A stretch of DNA of 10,774 bases from Sulfuritalea sp. (GTDB lineage Bacteria > Pseudomonadota > Gammaproteobacteria > Burkholderiales > Rhodocyclaceae): contig JAIPCS010000117.1 in NCBI GenBank assembly GCA_021738105.1, positions 1 through 10,774 on the forward strand, read 5' to 3'. Numbering within the stretch: the stretch's first letter is position 1; the number at the start of each line of letters is the position of its first letter. Below are positions 6,551 through 10,774 of this stretch, piece by piece. A program made the translations under genes and the position numbers. The notes beneath the pieces were generated by a model that was not told the origin of the DNA, did no database searches, and was given only the letters and a program-made list of their open reading frames with translations.

Positions 6551-6633
6551 CGGAGCGACGGGAGTGGTCGAGCGAAGCGAGCTGACCCTTAGCCCCGCCC
6601 TGGGGCGGGGATGGGGGTGGGGGGCCTTCAATT
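6551..6633. repeat. GC-rich REP-like intergenic palindromic element
   Basis: The 216-base gap between the methyltransferase and SDR-like genes holds two neighbouring inverted repeats. One is GGTC-g-AGC (6566-6573) against GCTGACC (6581-6587). The other is a perfect CCCCGCCC TG GGGCGGGG (6593-6610). A run of G follows (ATGGGGGTGGGGGG). This layout, with AGCGAAGCGAGC before a G/C-rich stem and a G-rich tail, resembles the dispersed extragenic repeats common in GC-rich Proteobacteria. Only one copy lies in this window, so its repeat nature is inferred. No T-tract follows the stem, so a simple terminator is less likely. The rest of the gap (6634-6731) shows nothing recognisable. Confidence 0.5.
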
Positions 6634-6731
6634 CGCTTTTTACGGGTTTCATCATCAGGGGTGCAGGATCACTGCATGAAAGTTGGTGCCTCCGTCGATA
6701 CGCTAATTGCATCGACACCGGCGGCCCGGAC

Positions 6732-7373
6732 TCAGTCGGTGTCCGCTTCGTTCCTCCGCCAGACGCTCGCCAACCAGGGCTGCTGTTCCTGCGGCAGACC
6801 GGGCGGCCGGTAATAGTGCTCCAGTTCGTCAAAACCCGCCTCCGCCAGATAGCGACGCCACGTAGCCAGATCGTAATAAACGCCGTACCGGTCGCCCTGC
6901 ATGCCTTCGTCGTTGTTGCCGCGGGGATTGGAGCTGAACAACACGCCCCCGGGCTTCAGCGTCTCATGCAATTGCCGCAACACGCGCGGCAATTCCTGGC
7001 GTGGCGCGTGGAACAACGAGGCATTGGCAAAAACGCCGTCGAATTGCGCGGCAGGCAGGTCCAGATTCAGAAAGTCCTGCTGCCAGACGTCGCACCCGCT
7101 GTTGCGGTGTGCCATGGCGGCCAAGGCCGGCGCGCCTTCGAGACCGACCGGGCGATGACCGCGCCGCACGAACTCCATCAAATCGCGACCGGGACCGCAG
7201 CCGAAGTCGAGGATGGCGAAGGGTGGTGTGCCGCGAATGTGCCGCAGCAGCGCATCGATGTTCTGCATGACGTCGTGGTCGCGCGTACCCTGCCAGAATG
7301 CCTCGGCACGCGTGTGGTAGTGCTCGAGTGTGCGATCAACCAGGTACCGCAGATGATCCGGATCGTGGTTCAT
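6732..7373 (-). CDS. Class I SAM-dependent methyltransferase
   Basis: The product is 213 residues. The glycine-rich S-adenosylmethionine site is clear: AILDFGCGPGRDL, with DFGCGPGRD at 56-64. Glu79 at the end of the second strand (PVGLEG) would bind the ribose. A motif of the form QQDFLNLDLP and then FDGVFANASLFH follow, and LKPGGVLFSSNPRG marks the post-II region. The fold fits the Methyltransf_11/25 type of small soluble enzymes; the acceptor substrate is not evident. The ATG at 7373 is the only standard start in the open frame, because an in-frame stop lies about 60 bases upstream, yet there is no recognisable Shine-Dalgarno sequence. The 87-base gap to the upstream GST gene allows co-transcription but does not prove it. 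The product ends with a polar Trp-rich tail (QPWLASVWRRNEADTD). Confidence 0.88.
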   Translation of the reverse strand: MNHDPDHLRYLVDRTLEHYHTRAEAFWQGTRDHDVMQNIDALLRHIRGTPPFAILDFGCGPGRDLMEFVRRGHRPVGLEGAPALAAMAHRNSGCDVWQQDFLNLDLPAAQFDGVFANASLFHAPRQELPRVLRQLHETLKPGGVLFSSNPRGNNDEGMQGDRYGVYYDLATWRRYLAEAGFDELEHYYRPPGLPQEQQPWLASVWRRNEADTD

Positions 7374-7460
7374 GCCGGACCCGGGGGCGGGATCAATGAC
7401 GGTGGAGCTGAGAGCCGTGTTGCCATCGCCGACTTTTCAGGAGAGATACGCTGCCACCGC

Positions 7461-8144
7461 CTACATCGCCATGATCACCGGCCCGCCCTTGGCAAGGGCC
7501 CGCTGGTAGGCTGGCCGGGATTCCATCGTTGACTTGTAGGCTTGCAGCAGCGGAAAGTTGCCACCGCCGCGCGCCAGCGCCGCTTCAATGGCAAAGCTCA
7601 TCTGAAAATCTGCCACGGTCAGATGCTCGCCGGCAAACCACGGATGACTCGCCAGATGCGACTCCATGAATTTCATTGCGGTCGACACGTTCGGGTCGAT
7701 CAATTTCGCCTGCACTTGCGCGCACAGCTTGCGGGCGATCGGCCGCACGAAAAACGGCATCGGCTGGCGCGGAATGGTGACAAACACCAGCTTCATCACC
7801 AGCCAGTTCATCAGGGAGCCTTCGGCATAGTGCATCCAGAACCGGCATTGACGATGCGCATCGGTCCCGACCGCCGGCGTCAGATGAGCCGCATCACCCG
7901 TCCCCTGCTGGCCATAGGTTTCGACCAGATATTCGAGAATCGCGCCGGATTCCGCGATCGTCAGATCACCATCGGTGATCACCGGCGACTTGCCCAGCGG
8001 ATGCACCGCGCGCAATTCCTTCGGCGCCAGACGCGTGCGCGGGTCGCGCGCGTAGCGCTTGAGTTCGTAGGGCACGCCGAGTTCCTCGAGCAGCCAGAGT
8101 ACGCGCTGCGAGCGCGATGTTTCCAGATGGTGAACAGTAATCAT
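7461..8144 (-). CDS. Glutathione S-transferase family protein
   Basis: This 227-residue protein has the two-domain GST layout. The thioredoxin-like N-terminal domain (1 to about 80) begins MITVHHLETSRSQRVLWLLEEL, where Ser10 or Ser12 is in the place of the glutathione-activating residue. The SPV cis-proline region is at 53-55 and the glutathione-binding ESGAILEYL at 65-73. The helical C-terminal domain ends with the N-capping segment LTVADFQMSFAIEAAL. The arrangement resembles the GTT1-like group of bacterial and fungal GSTs. It would conjugate or reduce electrophiles or peroxides in the cytoplasm; the substrate is unknown. No clear Shine-Dalgarno precedes the ATG, and a -10-like TATACT ends only seven bases before it. 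It is divergent from panE, sharing a 123-base control region, and the methyltransferase gene follows 87 bases downstream. Confidence 0.92.
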   Translation of the reverse strand: MITVHHLETSRSQRVLWLLEELGVPYELKRYARDPRTRLAPKELRAVHPLGKSPVITDGDLTIAESGAILEYLVETYGQQGTGDAAHLTPAVGTDAHRQCRFWMHYAEGSLMNWLVMKLVFVTIPRQPMPFFVRPIARKLCAQVQAKLIDPNVSTAMKFMESHLASHPWFAGEHLTVADFQMSFAIEAALARGGGNFPLLQAYKSTMESRPAYQRALAKGGPVIMAM

Positions 8145-8267
8145 GGCGCCCAGTATATACAGCCAGTACCGCGCCGGAGTTTCATTGCGCGTTCCAATGA
8201 CGGGAAGCGGACACAGGCGTGAGCCGTTACACTAATCAACCCTGACAAGACATCGGGAGCGAATGCC
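8145..8267. promoter_or_regulatory. Divergent promoter region of the GST gene and panE
   Basis: On the minus strand TATACT (complement of 8152-8157) is a good -10 candidate for the GST gene and lies 7 bases from its start codon; no matching -35 is seen. On the plus strand TTACACT, around 8227-8234, is a possible -10 for panE, again without a clear -35. The panE ribosome binding site is GGGAG at 8255-8259, 8 nt before the ATG. These are matches by eye only. Confidence 0.4.
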
Positions 8268-9179
8268 ATGAAGATCGCAGTGATGGGCGCCGGCGCAGTG
8301 GGCTGCTACTACGGCGGCATGCTGGCGCGTGCCGGCCATGAAGTGACGCTGGTCGGCCGGGAGCAGCATGTGCACGCGGTACGTCGCGAGGGCCTGTTCA
8401 TGGACACCCTCGCCTTCCAGGAACACATACCGGTCAAGGCCTGCACCGATGCCAACGGCATCCGCGATGCCCGGCTTGTCCTGTGTTGCGTCAAATCTAC
8501 CGACACCGCCGATGCAGCGAAACAGATGGCGCCCTATCTGGCACCCGACGCCTGGATCCTCAGCCTGCAGAACGGCGTCGACAATGCCGAGCGCTTGCAG
8601 GCGCTGCTCAAGCGCGACGTGTTTCCGGTGGTGGTGTATGTCGCGGCGGCGATGGCCGGGCCGGGCCATGTCAAACACCATGGGCGCGGCGAGCTGGTGA
8701 TCGGTCCGAGCGCAGCCAGCGAAGAGATCGTCCGGCTGTTCGCCGAAGCCGGGGTCGCGATGGAGATCTCGGACAATGTCGCCGGCGCACTGTGGGCCAA
8801 GCTGATTCTCAACTGCGCCTACAACGCCCTCTCGGCGATCACGCAAATGCCTTACGGCCGGCTGGCTCAGGGAGTGGGTGTGGAAGCCCTGATGCACGAC
8901 GTGATGGACGAATGCCTGGCCGTTGCGCAGCGCGACGGCGTCAGCGTGCCGGGAAACACCTGGGAGGCCGTGCTGGGCATCGCACACACGATGCCGACCC
9001 AGATTTCGTCCACCGCAATCGATCTGGCGCGTGGCAAAGCCAGCGAAATAGACCATCTCAATGGTTTTGTGCTCGCCCGGGGCGAAGCCCTGGGCATACC
9101 GACACCGGTGAATCGGGTCCTGCACAGTCTGGTCCGCTTGCTCGAAACCCGCGCCAAGTCTGTCGCCGAAAAATCGTGA
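8268..9179 (+). CDS. panE: 2-dehydropantoate 2-reductase (ketopantoate reductase)
   Basis: This 303-residue enzyme reduces ketopantoate to pantoate with NADPH, a cytoplasmic step of pantothenate and coenzyme A synthesis. The N-terminal Rossmann loop is GAGAVG (7-12). CCVKSTDT and SLQNGVDN follow in their usual places. The C-terminal helical domain contains ALWAKLILNCAYNAL, with catalytic Lys178 and substrate-binding Asn182 and Asn186, and SEIDHLNG with Glu260; these match the Lys176, Asn180, Asn184 and Glu256 of the E. coli enzyme. The length is normal for the family. GGGAG lies 8 nt before the ATG. Some PanE-like paralogues act on other 2-oxo acids, so a different substrate is possible, though all key residues are kept. 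It is a single-gene unit, divergent from the GST gene and ending at a strong terminator. Confidence 0.9.
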   Translation: MKIAVMGAGAVGCYYGGMLARAGHEVTLVGREQHVHAVRREGLFMDTLAFQEHIPVKACTDANGIRDARLVLCCVKSTDTADAAKQMAPYLAPDAWILSLQNGVDNAERLQALLKRDVFPVVVYVAAAMAGPGHVKHHGRGELVIGPSAASEEIVRLFAEAGVAMEISDNVAGALWAKLILNCAYNALSAITQMPYGRLAQGVGVEALMHDVMDECLAVAQRDGVSVPGNTWEAVLGIAHTMPTQISSTAIDLARGKASEIDHLNGFVLARGEALGIPTPVNRVLHSLVRLLETRAKSVAEKS

Positions 9180-9208
9180 ACGCAGCGGGGCGTTCCGCCG
9201 ACTGAAAC

Positions 9209-9239
9209 AAAAACGCCACGGCATGCCGTGGCGTTTTTT
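9209..9239. terminator. Bidirectional rho-independent terminator between panE and pntB
   Basis: A perfect 8-bp stem, CGCCACGG (9214-9221) with CCGTGGCG (9226-9233) and loop CATG, is preceded by AAAAA and followed by TTTTTT. It can terminate panE on the + strand and pntB on the - strand. Two further hairpins without T-tracts lie between it and the pntB stop: GCCGGAG/CTCCGGC (9240-9260) and ACCCG/CGGGT (9261-9276). Confidence 0.94.
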
Positions 9240-9278
9240 GCCGGAGAGAGACCCTCCGGCACCCGGTAACACGGGTCG

Positions 9279-10691
9279 TCAGGTTTTCAATGCCACCAGC
9301 ACTTCGTCCAGCATTTTCTTGGCATCACCGAACAACATGCGGTTGTTCTCCTTGTAGAACAGCGGATTGTCCACGCCGGCGTAGCCCGAGGCCATGCTGC
9401 GCTTCATCACGATCGAGGTCTTGGCTTTCCACACTTCCAAAACCGGCATGCCGGCAATCGGGCTGGTCGGATCATCCTGCGCGGCAGGATTGACGATGTC
9501 GTTGGCGCCGATGACGATGGCCACATCGGTGGTCGGGAAGTCATCGTTCAACTCGTCCATTTCCATCACGATGTCGTAGGGCACCTTGGCTTCGGCCAGC
9601 AGCACGTTCATGTGGCCGGGCATGCGGCCCGCCACGGGGTGAATGCCGAAGCGGATGTTGACACCCTTGTCGCGCAGGTGATTGGTGATCTCATACACCG
9701 TGTGCTGGGCCTGCGCCACCGCCATGCCGTAGCCCGGCACGATGATTACGCTCTTGGAATCCTTCAGCAGTTCGGCCGTCTCGATGGCGCTGACCGGCAC
9801 CACTTCGCCCGCCGGCTGGCTCGCATCACCCTTCGCCGCCGGCGTACCGCCGCCGGTGCCGAAACCGCCGGCAATCACGCTGATGAAGTTGCGGTTCATC
9901 GCCCGGCACATGATGTAGGACAGAATCGCACCGGAAGAACCCACCAGCGCGCCGACCACGATCAAGAGATCGTTGGAAAGCATGAAGCCGGTCGCCGCCG
10001 CCGCCCATCCCGAGTAGCTGTTGAGCATCGAAACCACCACCGGCATGTCGGCACCGCCGATGGCCATGACCATGTGGATACCGAACAACAAGGCGATCAC
10101 GGTCATCACGATCAACGGAATCATGCCGCTGGAAACGTCGTGCGAATCGAGAAACACCTTGCCGAACCAGATCACCACCAGCAAGCCGACCAGGTTCATC
10201 CAGTGGCGCCCCGGCAACAGCATCGGCGAGCCGCCGATCTTGCCGTTGAGCTTGCCGAACGCGATCAGCGATCCGGAGAAGGTCACCGCGCCGATCAGGA
10301 TGCCGACGTAGATTTCCATCTCGTGAATCGACTTTTCGGCGCCGGTCATGACCACCGACGTATCGATGTAGCTGGCGAAGCCGACCAGTACGGCGGCCAG
10401 ACCCACCAGGCTGTGCATCAAGGCGACCAGCTCGGGCATTTGCGTCATCTGCACGGTGCGCGCCGCGTAAATGCCGATGCTGCCGCCGACCACCATGGCG
10501 CCAATGATCCAGGCGTAGCCAGCCGGTGTCACGCGCGGTCCGAAGACCGTGGCCAGTACCGCGAGGGTCATGCCGATCATGCCGTAGAGGTTGCCCCGGC
10601 GTGAAGTCTCGGGATTGGACAGTCCTCCCAGACTGAGGATGAAAAGAATGGTTGCTCCGATATAGGAGACAGTTGCCAGATTTGCGGACAT
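9279..10691 (-). CDS. pntB: NAD(P) transhydrogenase subunit beta
   Basis: The product is a 470-residue inner-membrane subunit of the proton-translocating transhydrogenase, which uses the proton gradient to transfer hydride from NADH to NADP+. Residues 1 to about 265 form the membrane domain II part with some eight or nine hydrophobic helices. A Gly/Ala/Pro-rich linker follows (about 266-295). Domain III binds NADP(H): [13 protein letters not shown] carries G320-Y321-G322, followed by [43 protein letters not shown] and [17 protein letters not shown]. These are hallmark PntB stretches and the length is normal. AGGAGA (complement of 10698-10703) lies 6 nt before the ATG. The pntA stop is only 15 bases upstream, so the genes form the usual pntA-pntB operon. 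It ends at the shared terminator facing panE, an enzyme that consumes NADPH. Confidence 0.97.
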   Translation of the reverse strand: MSANLATVSYIGATILFILSLGGLSNPETSRRGNLYGMIGMTLAVLATVFGPRVTPAGYAWIIGAMVVGGSIGIYAARTVQMTQMPELVALMHSLVGLAAVLVGFASYIDTSVVMTGAEKSIHEMEIYVGILIGAVTFSGSLIAFGKLNGKIGGSPMLLPGRHWMNLVGLLVVIWFGKVFLDSHDVSSGMIPLIVMTVIALLFGIHMVMAIGGADMPVVVSMLNSYSGWAAAATGFMLSNDLLIVVGALVGSSGAILSYIMCRAMNRNFISVIAGGFGTGGGTPAAKGDASQPAGEVVPVSAIETAELLKDSKSVIIVPGYGMAVAQAQHTVYEITNHLRDKGVNIRFGIHPVAGRMPGHMNVLLAEAKVPYDIVMEMDELNDDFPTTDVAIVIGANDIVNPAAQDDPTSPIAGMPVLEVWKAKTSIVMKRSMASGYAGVDNPLFYKENNRMLFGDAKKMLDEVLVALKT

Positions 10692-10706
10692 GTCGTGTCT
10701 CCTGGG

Positions 10707-10774
10707 TTATTTGCGGAACATGGCCAGCATGCGCTGGGTCACGGCGAAGCCACCGAACATATTGACGGCGGTGA
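10707..10774 (-). CDS. pntA: NAD(P) transhydrogenase subunit alpha, C-terminal end (partial)
   Basis: The last 21 codons are visible, ending NMFGGFAVTQRMLAMFRK before TAA. This matches the conserved C-terminus of the alpha subunit, the membrane helix end of domain II. In many Proteobacteria outside the enterics the alpha subunit is split into two genes (PntAa and PntAb), and this fragment would then be the end of the small second one; the window edge hides which applies. It lies 15 bases before pntB on the same strand. Confidence 0.9.
   Translation of the reverse strand, partial: TAVNMFGGFAVTQRMLAMFRK

Noticed and set aside
6564..7532. 322-residue plus-strand open frame across the REP-like element and the methyltransferase
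   Set aside because: It begins in the palindromic repeat (giving a low-complexity LSPALGRGWGWG start) and then runs antisense to a clear methyltransferase gene.
8232..9272. 346-residue minus-strand open frame antisense to panE
   Set aside because: It covers panE, which has all catalytic residues, and it would run through the terminator hairpin at 9209-9239.
9612..10604. 330-residue plus-strand open frame rich in His and Asp, antisense to pntB
   Set aside because: It is a frame shadow of the highly conserved pntB coding strand; the His/Asp/Arg-rich composition is typical of antisense translation in GC-rich genes.

Overview
This is a GC-rich chromosomal window from a member of the Pseudomonadota, most likely a gamma- or betaproteobacterium. 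That reading rests on the gene families, the dense packing and the codon bias; the sequence does not fix the genus. No phage, integrase, transposase, CRISPR array, tRNA or rRNA is visible. Most genes are housekeeping or common envelope and metabolic genes.

Left part (1-2516, + strand): the 3' end of uvrA (nucleotide excision repair) overlaps, by ATGA, an unrecognised acidic 110-residue protein. A 286-base leader follows, then a membrane-anchored PAS-GGDEF diguanylate cyclase with intact catalytic and inhibitory sites. The leader has scattered resemblance to the class I c-di-GMP riboswitch (GEMM), which I do not accept as an intact riboswitch but flag for checking.

Middle part (2517-6515): an exported TPR protein and a HupE/UreJ-type membrane protein with an exported EF-hand-like loop form a minus-strand pair joined by ATGA. 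Divergent from them is a small exported protein that is almost entirely Lys/Glu/Ala, built from an 18-residue repeat and predicted to be one long charged helix. It ends at a textbook bidirectional terminator shared with a minus-strand pair, an SDR-like NAD(P)-binding protein followed 1 nt later by a PAP2-family phosphatase.

Right part (6516-10774): a GC-rich REP-like repeat lies in the gap before the next minus-strand genes, a class I methyltransferase and a glutathione S-transferase. panE (ketopantoate reductase, pantothenate/CoA synthesis) runs divergently from the GST gene. It converges on pntB, with a strong bidirectional terminator and two more hairpins between them. pntB and the 3' end of pntA, cut by the window edge, encode the proton-translocating transhydrogenase that makes NADPH; NADPH is the usual reductant for PanE.

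I see no defence system or clearly new multi-gene machine. The least explained items are the uvrA-coupled protein, the Lys/Glu helix protein, the TPR/HupE-like pair and the leader of the diguanylate cyclase gene.
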